From contig NC_068559.1 of NCBI RefSeq assembly GCF_022201045.2, forward strand, positions 7,745,501 through 7,809,500: a stretch of DNA of 64,000 bases. The letters run 5' to 3'. Shown here piece by piece: positions 45,838 through 58,923 of the stretch. The stretch comes from Citrus sinensis. Taxonomy: Eukaryota; Streptophyta; Magnoliopsida; Sapindales; Rutaceae. Both the position numbers and the translations under genes were made by a program. Positions within the stretch are counted from its first letter, which is position 1. Every line of letters starts with the position of its first letter. Below the pieces are notes generated by a model. It was not told the origin of the DNA. It saw nothing but the letters and a program-made list of their open reading frames with translations, and did no database searches.

Positions 45838-46378
45838 AGCAAAGTCGGGGTTTTTAATTAAATACCCTTTAATAGTTTCAAAATTATTTAAATACCTCCT
45901 CACTTTTTGGTTTTCATGAATACCCTAACAAATGTGAGCAAAGTCAGAAATACCCTTAATGAATGCATCAAATTCACTCAATGAATTGTCTTCATATTTC
46001 TTTCCTCATTTCTTTCACCCAAATCTATTTTTGCTGCCGATTCTTTCAAAATCTCTTAGAATCTCTCAAAATCTCTCATAACTTCTTATACAAATACAAT
46101 TATATATTCATTTCTTTAACACCAACTCTTTCTTTAAAGGTGCATTGCTTATTAAACAACCCAACAAGGTATGTTAATGTTGTTGGGTTTTAAATTTTTT
46201 AATTTTTAGGAAAATTTAGAAATTTTCCTCACATTACAATATTTTATTTTCACCATTTTTTCTTATACGTAGAAATATATGCAATGTAGGTTGTTTAATT
46301 ATTTTTTTCAACAATATAACTTATTTATGGCGAAAATGTTTCGAGTCGTGCATTCTTTTGATACAGTGTACGTCATAT

Positions 46379-46580
46379 AGTTAGTCATGTAGGTCGTGTA
46401 AGTAATATAGTCGTGTAAGTCGTGTAGGTCATGTAAGAAATATAGTCGTGTAGGTCATGTAAGAAATATAATCGTGTAGGTCATGTAAGAAATATAGTCG
46501 TGTAAGTCGTGTAAGTAATATAGTCGTGTAAGTCGTGTAAGTAATATAGTCGTGTAGGTCATGTAGGTCGTGTAGTTACT
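46379..46580. repeat. Tandem array of GTCGTGTA-containing units
   Basis: Units of about 26-29 bp such as GTCGTGTAGGTCATGTAAGA, AATATA repeat some seven times with variation (GTCGTGTAAGTCGTGTAAGT, AATATA). Confidence 0.85.
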
Positions 46581-46624
46581 TAAATATGAAATTTAATATT
46601 ATTGTTTTGATTGTATCATCAGAT

Positions 46625-46882
46625 ATGGTTTTGGTACGTGTGCCTATTCTCTTCAATGGTGAATGGATTGAGCAAAATGACTAGTATAAGTTCAAAGGTT
46701 CAAAGGCTAAAGGGATAATGATACCACGATCGACAACATATGCCGAATTGGTGGAGAAGATAGCTGAAGTTATTGATAGAGATACTTCGGAATTCGAAAT
46801 CACAATGAAGTTCAAACTTAAGACATCTGATCCTATGCCACCAGTTACAATTCAAACCAATGATGATGTGGAATTTTTTTAG
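46625..46882 (+). pseudogene. MULE transposase N-terminal fragment
   Basis: The frame starts MVLVRVPILFNGEWIEQND, then a TAG at 46682-46684, and continues KGIMIPRSTTYAELVEKIAE ... EITMKFKLKTSDPMPPVTIQ, NDDVEFF and stop. This matches the N-terminal domain of plant MURA-type proteins (V-x-V-x-[FY]-N-G-x-W ... LPPxxIxxDxDVxFF). The zinc-binding, transposase and SWIM regions are absent. Confidence 0.75.
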
Positions 46883-47415
46883 ATTTCAATTTAATTTCAC
46901 TTCTTTTTTTTAATAATTTTCGTTGACATTTTCTGCATAGCAGCAAATATAAATTCTTAGCACAAATTAAGTCTTTAAAGAACAAAATTAATCTAATGAT
47001 TAATGGAAAATTTTGTGTAATTTTAAAGTCGCAATTAAACATATTACAGCCATTTAAAAAGTTTTTTTTTTTTTTATCTTCAAAGTGCTTTCTTCCTCTG
47101 GCCAAGCATACAAGCATACATGAGGAACGCCTGCATATAATTAATCCATGAAATCAATTAAGAAAAAAAAATATCAACTATAGGAAATTAATGTAATGTT
47201 ATACACATAAGAACACCATTCACAGTGATAAAATATTTCCACTCATAACTAGACATATCATGACTTACCATGGCTTATAATTGGAAATTAAGAATCTCTC
47301 TAACTAATGACATTTCACAAGGTAAAGGTATATGCACCATTCCAATTTATTGTGAGCCTAATTAAACTAAATGTAATGTGTAGATTCTATTGACAAGAAA
47401 CAAAATGTGGAATTG

Positions 47416-47640
47416 AAGGTCGTGTAATTGTGTAATACAAGAAGATCGTGTAATTGTATAATACATGAAGGTCATATAAACCTGCAATACATGAAGGTCG
47501 TGTAAACGTGTAATACATGAAGGTCGTGTAATCGTGCAATACATGAAGGTCGTGTAATCGTGCAATACATGAAGGTCGTGTAATCGTGCAATACATGAAG
47601 GTTATGTAATACACAACCTTGAATCTTACATAACCTTACA
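47416..47640. repeat. Tandem array, about 28-bp unit, seven copies
   Basis: GAAGGTCGTGTAATCGTGCA, ATACAT repeats with small changes. It keeps open frames on the minus strand, giving repetitive peptides (RPSCI..LHDLHVL) that are not credible genes. Confidence 0.9.
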
Positions 47641-48395
47641 CGACCAAATCTTGTGTTACATAACAAAATTATAATCAGCACAATCCATTAATTTTTCACA
47701 ATTTGCATGCAGCAAAACAACTAGAAATTTATTTTCAAACATGTTATGAGAGACCCACAACTAATTAATCTATTTTTTCAATATAAAACCCTAGCTTTTT
47801 ATTTTTTTTTCCCTTGAATATTAACAAGAAAACTAATTACATGGAATTACTTGTCTCAACTAGTTACATTCTGACAATTTTGCAGTAAATGATCAACTCT
47901 CTCCGGCAATTATGTAGCGACGAACTATGCTTCACTTTCTTAGTTGTGGCAACTTCTCCTTCTCAGGCTTAGTTTGCTCGTGTTGAAGTTCGATTTACCA
48001 TGTATGGAGAATGAATGTTTATTTCGGTAGAGGTGATGCCGGTGAGGGAATTACAGTGTTTGTTTGTTTGAGTTTGATAATGGAGGGAATTGCAGTAGAT
48101 GAGTGTTTGTTTGCTTCAGTAGAGAAGGGAGAGGTGCTGTTCGTTGAGTTGAAATGTTTTAAAATAAGGATAGCTTAGTAATTTCCTATCAGTTTTTAAA
48201 GGGTATCGATGAAAATTTTGGCAAAAACAGATTTTAGGGTATTGAGATAATTTTTGAAGTATGGAGGTGTACCGAGCGCAATTGGCACAGCAAAGTCGGC
48301 TGAAGAAACAACAGGGACACAGAGAGCGATCTTATATTCTTATTCTCAATACAAATTGCATTCTTCCTCATCAGAGAACAAAAAATTGAACCAAA

Positions 48396-51300
48396 ATGCA
48401 TTATTGGGTTCGAGCTTCTTCCTCCGACTTCGGTGGCACTGTTCCTCAACCACGCAGGCAAACCCCCCCCCCCCCCTTTTCTCTGCATAAGAATTATGTA
48501 AAATTTTAAAAGTTTATTCATATGATCGACACTTTGTTGATAGTTCTTGTTTCGATTCTCAGTGGTCATTCCGCCGTTAATATCGGAAAATCCAAGGTGG
48601 TTGTCTTCGGTGGCCTTGTAGATAAAAGATTTCTCAGCGATGTCGTTGTTTATGATATTGGTATGTATTTCGTTGAACAAGTTTGATTTTTTTCTCCATG
48701 AGATTTCTGGGTATTTTTTTTTTTCAACTAATGTCACTGCTTAGCTAACTAATTTTCATTTTTTTTGATACTTTGGACATGCTGTCTTCTATGAGAAGTA
48801 GGGTAATATACGCGCGTTATATGATCAGCTTTTGTATGCATATAGTTTTCAGTTCTAGTGCTTTTATATAGCTTACTCTACATTGGGTGATACTGTTTTG
48901 TGAATTAGTTGCCAAGTAGAAGCGGGTGTTTACCAAACACTTAAACTAACGTGCTTTTAAAATTAAGCAGAAGTAAAACAGTTACAAGCATATCCTTTGG
49001 GTTCAGAACTTTCCCTTCTATTGATGACAGCTGAAATAAAATAGTGCCTCATCCTTTGTTTGGTTGGGAAAAAGTCAGCAAACTGAAAGTGAGTTAATAG
49101 ATCAAGACATACAAAAGCTGGACTGGAAACTCACTGAGGTGACAAAACTAAAACCACCTCATTTTGTGTGTGTGATCAATGTGTATATAGCTAGATTTCA
49201 TTCTTGAATGTTTCCATAACTAGATTTGAAACTACCTTCGAGTTGCCTTGTGTCAACTTGCTTCTGATATTTCATTATAGAAGATTATGAAGGTGAGTTA
49301 TCTGTGTTTGTTCGGGGTTTTCATGATATTTATCCTGAGTTTGTTAGGAAGTTCAAAATTATGAGCAGATTGGTAGTTGTTTTATCTGATCTCTCTTTTG
49401 TGTTGAGGTGAGCAGTACATGAGAACTCTTTTTTGTGTTAGTTGAGGGGTTAGGACTTAGAAGTATCATCATGTAAGTTGAAGGGTCTTGTGCGGCAGGT
49501 TTGGCCAATGAAAGGCTGGCTGATGTTCATTTTTTGTTTTTTCAGCTGTGCTCTATTTTATTCTTATCAGGATATAGTGGATAAGGGAAGTATTTCAGAA
49601 TCATATATAAAAAATGTGCTAGAAGTGGGTGATCACCTCTCATGAATTGCGTGTTTTCACATTACGGATCTTTGGTCTTGTTTGCTTAGTTTGGAATTCT
49701 TAGGTTACACTGGGTATACAGTTTTATTTGTTTGTTGATTGTAGGGGAAATTTCGTGACAAAATCAGAATGTAGCATTGAAAACTGGAATTCTTTCGTTG
49801 GTGAGTGCTTGTTTAAGGAGTTGAATGGTTTCCATTGAGGGTTGACAAGCCAATGGATGAACTGAAAATAGATTTCCTTGTGTGATCTTGTTTGCCATGT
49901 TTCAGATCTAGCATGTTCCATTTTCATGTTTCCTACTGTTGTATGGGCTTTTTAAATCTTATGCTTAGTGTATACACACTTTTAGTTCTCTTTTAATATA
50001 TTGATTCACTTTCTCTTGTCCCATTGTTGTATGGGCTGTTAAATCTTAAGTGTAGTCTATATATAGATATAAACATTTTTTTATTCTCTTTAATATATTT
50101 TGCTCCTGCATACACATACTGACTTTGAGAGACATCTCCCCACTCAGGGGCACTAACATTGCTTTTAAAGTACTGTTTTTCAAGTTGTGCATTTTCATTG
50201 TTTCAGACAACAAATTATGGTTTCAGCCAGAGTGCACTGGAAATGGTTCCAATGGGCAAGTGGGTCCTGGCCCACGAGCTTTTCACATTGCTGTTGCAAT
50301 CGACTGTCATATGTTCATCTTTGGTGGACGTTTTGGTAGTAGAAGGTGTGCCACTATCTAGAACTTTTGCTTGATTTCATCAGTGTGGAATCTAATTCTG
50401 CTATTAACACCTTGATATTTCAGGTTGGGTGACTTCTGGGTCCTAGACACAGGTAAGAATGTATTCGTGCAAATCTTTTTAAGAATTGTGATAACAACTA
50501 TGTACAACCTTGGAATTTCTGATTGTCTGACATTTACTTCAGCTGTTCACAATTATTAATTCTGTGTTTATTCCAGACATATGGCAGTGGTCAGAGCTCA
50601 CCAGTTTCGGCGATTTGCCTTCTCCTAGGGACTTCGCTGCTGCTTCAGCCATTGGAAACCGTAAAATTGTTATGTCAGTGGTGCTACCTTGCTTTCTTTA
50701 TCAAATAGCCAGTATAGATTATTATTTTGTGTATGACTTTTGGTGAATCTAATTGAGTGCAGGTATGGTGGCTGGGATGGTAAAAAGTGGTTGTCAGATG
50801 TGTATGTCTTGGACACAAGTAACTTCTTTGCTCAAGCCTAGGGATGTTATTATCTTTATATATCATTTTTTTAGTTTTTTTATTTTGGTGACACAACCGA
50901 TGTCAAATTTGTTTTATATGCCATCTGCTTCTTCAAACAGTATCGCTGGAGTGGATGCAGCTTCCAGTTACTGGATCAGTGCCACCACCTAGATGTGGCC
51001 ATACAGCTACAATGGTCGAAAAGCGATTGCTTATCTATGGTGGCAGAGGTGAAGTTGCATCATTATCCTCACATTCCGTCAACTGTCTCTGCCTTCTGTA
51101 TATTGTGTAATGTGTTTCTTTGAGGATTGCTACTGATTCCTGAGTAGTGTTTATGACTTTGTCCTTATTTAACAATAGATCTTTTATGCAAACAATTGCA
51201 TACCACCCATATAATGGTCATAATGCCTTGAAGTTACTCGGACAAGTTTCAGTCCTAAAATGGCTTTCAGGCTTTGGATAGTTCATTTATGGACATGCAA

Positions 51301-54300
51301 AATTTGCCACCAAGCAATAAGTGCCTCTTCTCTGATATGAGTGCTTTTCTTAACTTGATAGGTGGTGGTGGGCCAATCATGGGTGATTTGTGGGCTTTAA
51401 AGGGACTCATTGAAGAAGGTTTGTAGTTCAATTTTCTACTCCATCTTAACTTTTGACATATTGGGTGGCAGATTTTCTCTTGTTTCTGGTAATTCTTTCT
51501 GATATTGTGGCATCTTCTGGAATCTCTTGATAACCTAAGCAGCAAGTTCCTCATTAGAGAAATTATAACATGTTTCCCATATGAGCATTACACCCATTCT
51601 TAACGTTTAGATACTGAAAATTAAGTTTCCCTATCTTAGATTGTTTCTTTTATTTTTTGGGTTAGGATTTTGATAGCAATTATAAAAGACCTCAGATTAA
51701 TAACTGTTGGGTAAGTTTGAATAAGAAAAACCATAGTGGAAAAGGGAAATCTTCCTGCAGCATGAATAGAATTTGGATTGTACTTCCTATCAGGTCACTT
51801 TTTCCCCCCCTTTTTTCTCTCTCTTTCTTGACAGATCTATTTCACCGGATGCCTTTCAATAACTTGAGTTAGTCCTGGCTTCTTTCTAATAAGATTGATG
51901 ACTATTAGCTTCATGTTTTCTTAATTTATTTATTTACTCAATTGTACTCAATTGTCTTAAAATTTTCTATGTTCTAATTGTGTTTAAATTTTTTCTTTGT
52001 TGTGGAAGGAAGAGAATGAAACACCTGGATGGACCCAATTGAAGCTTCCTGGTCAAGCACCTTCTTCTCGTTGTGGGCATACTATTACATCTGGAGGGCA
52101 CTACGTAATGACACATCTAAAACCCATACTATTTGTTTCTGTGTTGATGCAATGCAAAATATCTGTAAGGGCAATTAACATGTGATAGAATAGACGTTGT
52201 TTGATTATGGAATTAGCTTTTAGAAACTTATATGATAAGTATTGATCATGAAGATGCCAGGTGGAAGGCTTTGAAGTTTTAGGGGTGGTAATGCTTCAAA
52301 CACGTGTCTTCTTGCGGGGCTTCCAGACTGTTTATTCTTGTGGATTTGAACAATTTATCTTTGAAGTACCTATCATACTTAGCAAAGAGATGTGAAAATA
52401 GAAATGTCATATACTAAAATTTGCATTGATCTGCGACACATTTAGGCAAAAACTTTTTTGCTTTCTGCTCACTGATCTGGTCATATCATTGCTTGGACGT
52501 AAATGTCCACATTAATCCATGGTAATATCATTGTCAATTTTGACACTAATGGGTATGTTAATTCCCATTGCACGGACATTTTAAAGTAAGATGTTTCATG
52601 CTAAAGTCTATTAAATATTTGGTATTGACCTAGGTAACCTCTTTACAAGACTCTTGCGATTTTCTTTTGCAAGTGGTAGCAAACAATATTGGCATAACCA
52701 TTTTGTATCCCAGTGTTTACTATGTTTAATTTTCCTATTGGAAGCTTGTCTTATCAGCATTTAAAGTAGTTCATTTACTTAAGTGTCATGCCCAAGGTTT
52801 CTACAGTGAGTAAATGAACTAGTTTAAGACAAGACCAAGGTTTCTACAGTTTGATTACAAAGGCATGGGGCATAATTTATCGACATTTAAAGTAGCTTGT
52901 CTTATTTGGGCAAAGGGATGGGGCATAATTTATCTTTTCATTCCTTTCAGTTTGATTCATATATCTTACATTTGTAGGATATATGAGATTTTGAGCACAA
53001 TGTTTAGATTTAGGATCTAATCCACACTATCTACAGTGGATGTTTTCCTTCTTTTAAGATAGTTAGACAAATCTTGTTGTAGTACTTAAGTCTCTTATGT
53101 TTATCCTTTAGGGCAGTTATGGCACTTCCAACAAGCAATACCATGTCACCCGATAAGAGAGGAAGAAGGAAATTTTAGAATTGAGTCTCAGGTCCTGAAG
53201 TAGGGTGGATTGGCATAAGACACTGAGTTTCTTATGACTTTGCCAAGAATTTTTATCAAAGTGTGGGAAATATTGAGTTTTATACTTCCTAAAGCTCAAA
53301 CTTTTTTTTTCCCTACCTTACCTTATTAGGAAGATGTTTTGTTTTGCAGCTCTTGCTATTTGGAGGGCACGGAACAGGCGGTTGGTTGAGCCGTTACGAC
53401 ATTTATTATAATGACACTATTATTTTAGACAGATGTGAGCTTTCAGTCTTCTCATGTTGCACTCTTAATAAGTATATTTATAAAGATATGCCATTATGAT
53501 TTTAATGAATCATCAATGATATTTTTGCTGTAACCATTCTGCTATATTTGTTTAAGACTGTTTACCTGAAGTCATTGTTACTGTCAAAAAGGGGGGGAAA
53601 GGGAAAAAGAAATCATATAGTCAGTATAATCTGTAACCCTAGTGACCCATAAATGCTGATGCTTTGGTTATTTATATTTATTTTTTGCAGTCTAGTCTCA
53701 CATTTATAGTTGCTGCTTACTTTACCTTTCACTATTTTATTCACATCCTCACCTTTGGCTTTATTGTTTTGGCCCATTTAGTGTCTGCACAATGGAAGCG
53801 CTTACCTATTGGCAATGAACCTCCTCCTGCTCGAGCATACCATTCTATGACATGTTTGGGCTCACTCTATCTCTTATTTGGTGGCTTTGATGGGAAGTCA
53901 ACATTTGGGGATATATGGTGGTTGGTTCCAGAAGGTACTAAATTTGCTTCAAAATAGCAAACTTCTATCTTTTTGCTTATTGTTAGAGTGTTCCTTTCCT
54001 GTCAAGAAGCTTCAATGAGATGACTTCATGAAATGGTGTACATTAACATTTTTTTTAACATTAAAAAGGATTTTGCATTTGGACTCAAAAGATTTTACTT
54101 ATTTACCGTGGGTTAGCATGTTTTGAGTTTAAATGTGATGTTAGCAGACTGGGGGATTTTTCTGATTTAGTGGCATAAGATATGATGATGACCATATATA
54201 ATTTTGATTAGTCTTAAATTTTGACATTGGTTTGTTTCTTCTCAAGTTGATTATGGTGATTCAGAATGCACTTCTGCCTTGTCAAGATGGAGAATGAAAC

Positions 54301-57300
54301 TTGAGAGCCATTTTTATCAATAGTAAGTAGTAAAACCATGTTTTGGTTACAATATAACCACAGGAGGAAATGAATATATGAGAAAGAAATAAACAAGTTG
54401 AAAAACTTGCAATTGCAAGATGGTACTGGAAAAATTTCTGATTTCCTGCTGTGTCAAACTCCTATTATCTTTTCCTTTATAGATTTTCTATTTTGTCTTT
54501 CCATATTATCTATAAAGGATAAAGCCCACGCGTTGTAGGTAGGTCAAGAAAGAACCCTTGGGTCTAATACAACAACGCGGGCATGACAAATCTAGATTAT
54601 TAGAATTATTTTAGGCATTTTTCGCGTTCTGTTATTTTTATCGAATCCTATCTCCCGCCGTTACTTGTTTTTGGACAACTAACCAATTCCTTGGTGCGGG
54701 AGGGGGGGGGAAGAGGAGAATTACAACAAAAAAATTTACATATAAGAAAAAGAGATTTGTAGATCTCATATCGAATTGAAATGGGGAAATATGATAATCT
54801 TCATCATGAATTATTAGAAAACAATCCGTAGGATTCGCATTTTACTTTATTTTGAATTTCGAGTCCGAAGACAAGCATGGAAATGGAGACAAAAGAACCC
54901 GCAGACTACAGAAATTTTAGGAATTTCTATTGAAATTTTCTATTGAATGGTATGAAAAGAAAAGAAGAAAGAAATTTTCTAGCACTGCCTTTCGATACCA
55001 ATTGAAATTGCGTTGCTGTGTCAGAAGAAGGATAGCTATACTGATTCGGTATATTCTAAAAATACCCTCGGTACTATATTGACGATCTCACAAAGATTCA
55101 AATTCAGTGAATTTCCATTTCATTTACTGATATCTTTTACGGAATCGATCGCCCTTTGACTGTAACTTGAGATTTGAAACTTAACGTTTAAATCTTGCCA
55201 CTTTTAACTTGTTTTGCAGAGGACCCAATTGCAAAGCGGTATACTGAATCTCCACCAAAAGTTCTTCCTGAAAATAAGGATGTGGCAATGGAAAATTATA
55301 ATTCCCAATTTGCAGTCAAGGTAGTAATCTATCTCCACCAAACATTCTTCCTGAAAATAAGGATGTGGCAATGGAAAATAATAATTCCCAATTTGCAGTC
55401 AAGGTAGTAATCTAGTTACACCCGGTTCATTTTGTTCCATTTTATTTTTGTCTTTAAAGCTGGTTGACCACGAGTTTCAACTTTGTCCTTGGCGTTAGTG
55501 CTCTCAGTTAAGAGTAAAATAACACTGTCTTACGCTTGATGAACTTTGTAAGTTTGAGCATAATCTATGACTGTTGGCTAATTTATGTATACTCAAATGG
55601 AAAATTGTCACATGAAACTATCCACAACATTTGAATGTTCTTTGGAATCCATTGCTAGGATATGACCTATCTTATGCATCCTTTAATGTGTCATTGCAAT
55701 TTGCAAGGTGTAAAAGTATTTTAGTTTATTTGACTTTCAGAGCAAGTTGTTAAAACTTGCAACATCATATCAGTGGACTTGTGATGCTTGTTATGAACTT
55801 TTGTTCTCCGCCACCTACGCACCCCCCTGCGCCCACCTTCTTTTTCAAGTTGACAGAAGTTTTAAAATATTTGAATCTGGGACCGCTTTTTATGAGCATC
55901 TAATTTTCCTTTGACTGTCTCATGATTATATGTACTGCCTATGCTAGTTGCCTTTTGAATTTTTAGAATTGTTAATTATCCTCATATCTTCTGCAGGAAA
56001 GCCAAAGGGAAAGTTCCACTATTGTAGAGTTGCAGAAAAAGTTAGATATTTCAGTTTCACTTTCTCGTCCTGGGCTTCAAATTATGGATGAGTTGGAAGA
56101 CGAAGAATTCCTTGAACTAGCTTCAAGGTTAATGGGAGCAGGAGTTTTCAGTAATGGACAGGTTTCTCGTATTCAGGTAAGCTTGATATTGTTTATGATG
56201 TATCTGTTGGTATTTGCAACTAATAACTTTTGTACGTGGGAAAAAGGCAACTCAGGTGCTTCGTGATCACTGGAAGAAGTCTACACCAAGGTCAATACCA
56301 ATCAAGGAGCTTGGTCCCTTGCTTCGTGATTATCAACGATTGATTGCCCGTCATCTGTAAGCATCACCTACGGACAAATCATGACATGTTTTATAATAAA
56401 TGCTGTAAAGGTTGAAATAATTGTGTCAATATCTAAGTGTGATTATCTTGTGGGTTATACAAGCTTGAAACTCTGTTCTCATAAAAAATTGCATTTTCTT
56501 TTTCTTCTTTTTAAATGATTTCTTGGTCTATTGGCTGAGGAAAAGTTGCAGATGCCTTTTAGTAATATTAGTGGACTGAAGAGTCATTTGGATATCGTAA
56601 CACTTCTTCTATAAGAAATAATTAGTAAATTTGAATATTGGTCACCATTTAGCCGTATCTGTTATCTAGCTCATTGATTGATTGTTGAGGTGAACAATCT
56701 GTTACGCGACATAGACAAATTGAGTCAACTTCTGTCTGAACGGTTCGGTTTTGGTTTGGATGAGATTGCCAAGACATTTGTTAGTATCTGTTTACATATT
56801 CCAGAGTTTTTCTTTGGATGAAAACAATTCTTCATTGTAACATTGGATAAATTCCCTGCTTTGCTATCCAAAGGATTTAACAATTATGGCTCCATGCTAG
56901 TGAAAACCATTTTTGCACATGAACCGAAGTTGATGATCTGTTGTGCTTCATAACATAGGTGGTAAAGCTTGGAATAGGTCCTTTTATTTTAGTAAGATCT
57001 CTCTATAGAATTACTATGTTGCCCATATAAAACATGCTTCGCATAATATGTGTGTTTGTTTGGTTGTCTTGCACAAATGAGTTATTATCTCATTTCTTAA
57101 CTTCTTCCAAATAATTAGTTTCTTGTTCGTGTTATGTATTTTTACATATTGCAGAGCAAATTTGCAGTCCACTGAGTTGGGTCTTCCTGGAAAGGAGGCA
57201 TATACATTTTATCATCTGAAAAATTCTTCTCAGGTATGATTCATGAAGAGTAAGTTGAATAGGCTTTAGTTTTCTTTTTTGGCTGATATTCTTATGAAAT

Positions 57301-58223
57301 GCCGAGTATATTAATGTTCCATTGAGTTCCATGTGTTTATTGCAACTTTTGGTTGATTATATACCAAAGAAAGTTTTGTTGAAATGAAGAAGAAGCACTT
57401 TTTTTCTACTAGATATTCTTGCAATATGCCTATAAAGTATTATTTACTTTAGCTTTAGCCATTTGATCGTTTTGGCGTCTGCTTTACCTTGCATTTGATT
57501 TACCGTGAATGCAAAATGATTATCATCTTCTTAAATCAGGCATGGTGTACTTGGCTATTGCTGGTAAAAACAGCTATTGAAAATCTGTATCTAACTTCAT
57601 TTTCAGACCCCAAAAAAATTTAAAAAAATTTGGAGTTTCATTTTCTTTTTTCTTCTTCTTTTTGGGGTAAAAAAACCAATCATAGGATGTAGCCCAACCC
57701 ACTCCATGGCTTTTCCATTGTTATTACTGTTATGGATGACATTGAATTTCAAATGAAAATTTTGGTTGTAGGCTGAAAGAATTGTATAATGCCTCTAATC
57801 TTCCATATACAAGTAAAACCTCTTTATCACTTTGTGAGGAAACTTGAATATTCTTTTGTTCTGGAATCCTGATAACTATGGGGGTTCCTGGTAGTGTGAT
57901 TTTTTTCCCCTTCTTTTTCATAAAAAGTTCCTGTAGGTCATCAGAAAACCATTTTCTTTTTCTGACGAGAAGCTAGTGCTAGTTGTCTGTTTTGCTTGTA
58001 GAGGTAGAGCTATCTGTAGTTCGGAAATGATGGATTTGAAACTTATGCTAGCTTTGTATTGGGTGTGGATATATTTGATTACTCCTCAATCGCCGGATGT
58101 GATATTTTGAATTTCTCTGTTCTTTTGTTCTCTCTTTTTTATACCTGCACTGTTCATTTCCAGTTGCATATGGTGGATATCCCAAAGCTCCTGGAAGAAT
58201 ACAAAAAGCTTTTAGCTGACTGA
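48396..58223 (+). CDS. Kelch-repeat (six-blade beta-propeller) protein, 16 exons, 501 aa
   Basis: Exons 48396-48457, 48563-48660, 50207-50345, 50424-50452, 50577-50673, 50763-50818, 50941-51048, 51362-51418, 52013-52104, 53350-53434, 53782-53934, 55220-55320, 55997-56176, 56247-56356, 57155-57233 and 58164-58223 join in frame (1506 nt). Residues about 1-330 hold six kelch motifs with the Gly-Gly pairs VVVFGG, MFIFGG, IVMYGG, LLIYGG, LLLFGG and YLLFGG. The rest is helical ([50 protein letters not shown]) and ends [18 protein letters not shown]. Kelch propellers usually mediate protein binding; the partner is unknown. Intron 1 has a GC donor (GCAG|GCAAAC). A MULE sits about 100 bp before the ATG, and an 83-bp duplication repeats the donor of exon 12. 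The layout recalls Arabidopsis At2g36360, from memory. Probably functional. Confidence 0.9.
54520..55165. other. Possible organelle-derived insert in intron 11 of the kelch gene
   Basis: The base composition and style change here: words such as GAACCCTTGGGTCTAATACA, TCGAATCCTATCTCCCGCCG, GATCTCACAAAGATTC and a G9 run read like plastid intergenic DNA rather than nuclear intron. There is an imperfect inverted repeat GCCCACGCGTTGTA...ACAACAACGCGGGC at 54524-54584. No organellar gene was recognised, so this is a tentative nuclear-plastid (or mitochondrial) transfer. Confidence 0.4.
55248..55413 (+). repeat. 83-bp tandem duplication spanning the end of kelch exon 12 and its donor site
   Basis: 55248-55330 (ATCTCCACCAAAAGTTCTTC ... 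GCAGTCAAG|GTAGTAATCT) is repeated at 55331-55413 with few differences. Both copies keep the AAG|GTAGTA donor. Use of the first donor keeps the frame; use of the second adds 83 nt and shifts the frame into an early stop in exon 13. Confidence 0.9.
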
Positions 58224-58923
58224 AGTATAATCTGAGGAGCTGTCTTCGTATAAAAATGAAAGAGAAAATCACTACACAGCTTTGAATGTTTTCTCAATCT
58301 TTGTATGAGAAAGAGTATAGATAGAAATATGCAAGCATTTGTTCTCCATGTAACTCACATAAGTCATCATCAATTCTGCTGCTGGACTCATGGGTGCACA
58401 GATGCAGACCATTCACATTACAGCTGCGGAAGTCCTTGAGAAATCTTGCTTGTATCATTACTATATATTTTCAGACATATTGGGCTATTTGCTTTTCAGA
58501 TTTCCTCATTATGTAAAACATCTCATAGCATGGCATCCTCTTATTAAGTCTAGATTTTTGCCAGGCTTTTCAGGCACCTTAGGAGTTTGGATATACTTTG
58601 TATACAGTATCTTTTGTTTCGTCATGCTTAATGAAGTTCTTTACCTTGAACACAAAATACGTGTAAGTTTACTTTGATGATTGATAATAACATTTGATTT
58701 TCCATTATTTTGGATGGTTTCACTCACTCTCAAAGACCCACAGTATGACTCTCTTAAAAAAAAAAAAGGTATCTTAAAATGCATGCTATGGTGTAGCTGT
58801 AAGCCAAGAGTTGTATTTATATTGTAGATTCAGAGCATGTAGGCTCACTTCTTGAACATTCATAATGAGAAAATTTATACTAAATACAAGCACAAAATAT
58901 CAATAGCTGAAGATCAGGTGATC
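58224..58923. other. Convergent 3' flanks of the kelch and DUF662 genes
   Basis: Contains the 3' UTRs of two convergent genes, with about 700 bp between stop codons. An A-run lies at 58756-58768. The open frame at 58390-58677 has no recognisable domain and lies in the presumed kelch 3' UTR. Confidence 0.5.

Larger units (their letters stand above)
45838..48299. mobile_element. Deleted MULE, about 2.44 kb, 11-bp TSD, in the kelch gene 5' region
   Basis: AGCAAAGTCGG occurs at 45838-45848 and again at 48289-48299, a target duplication in the 9-11 bp range of Mutator-like elements. The inner ends are imperfect inverted repeats (TTTCAAAATTATTTAAATACC near 45877 against CTTCAAAAATTATCTCAATACC read from the right end). 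The interior has the N-terminal part of a MULE transposase (46625-46882) and two tandem arrays sharing GTCGTGTAA. The rest of the transposase is missing. Confidence 0.85.

Noticed and set aside
47362-47681. Three overlapping minus-strand repetitive ORFs
   Set aside because: They follow the 28-bp tandem array in three frames and carry no domain.
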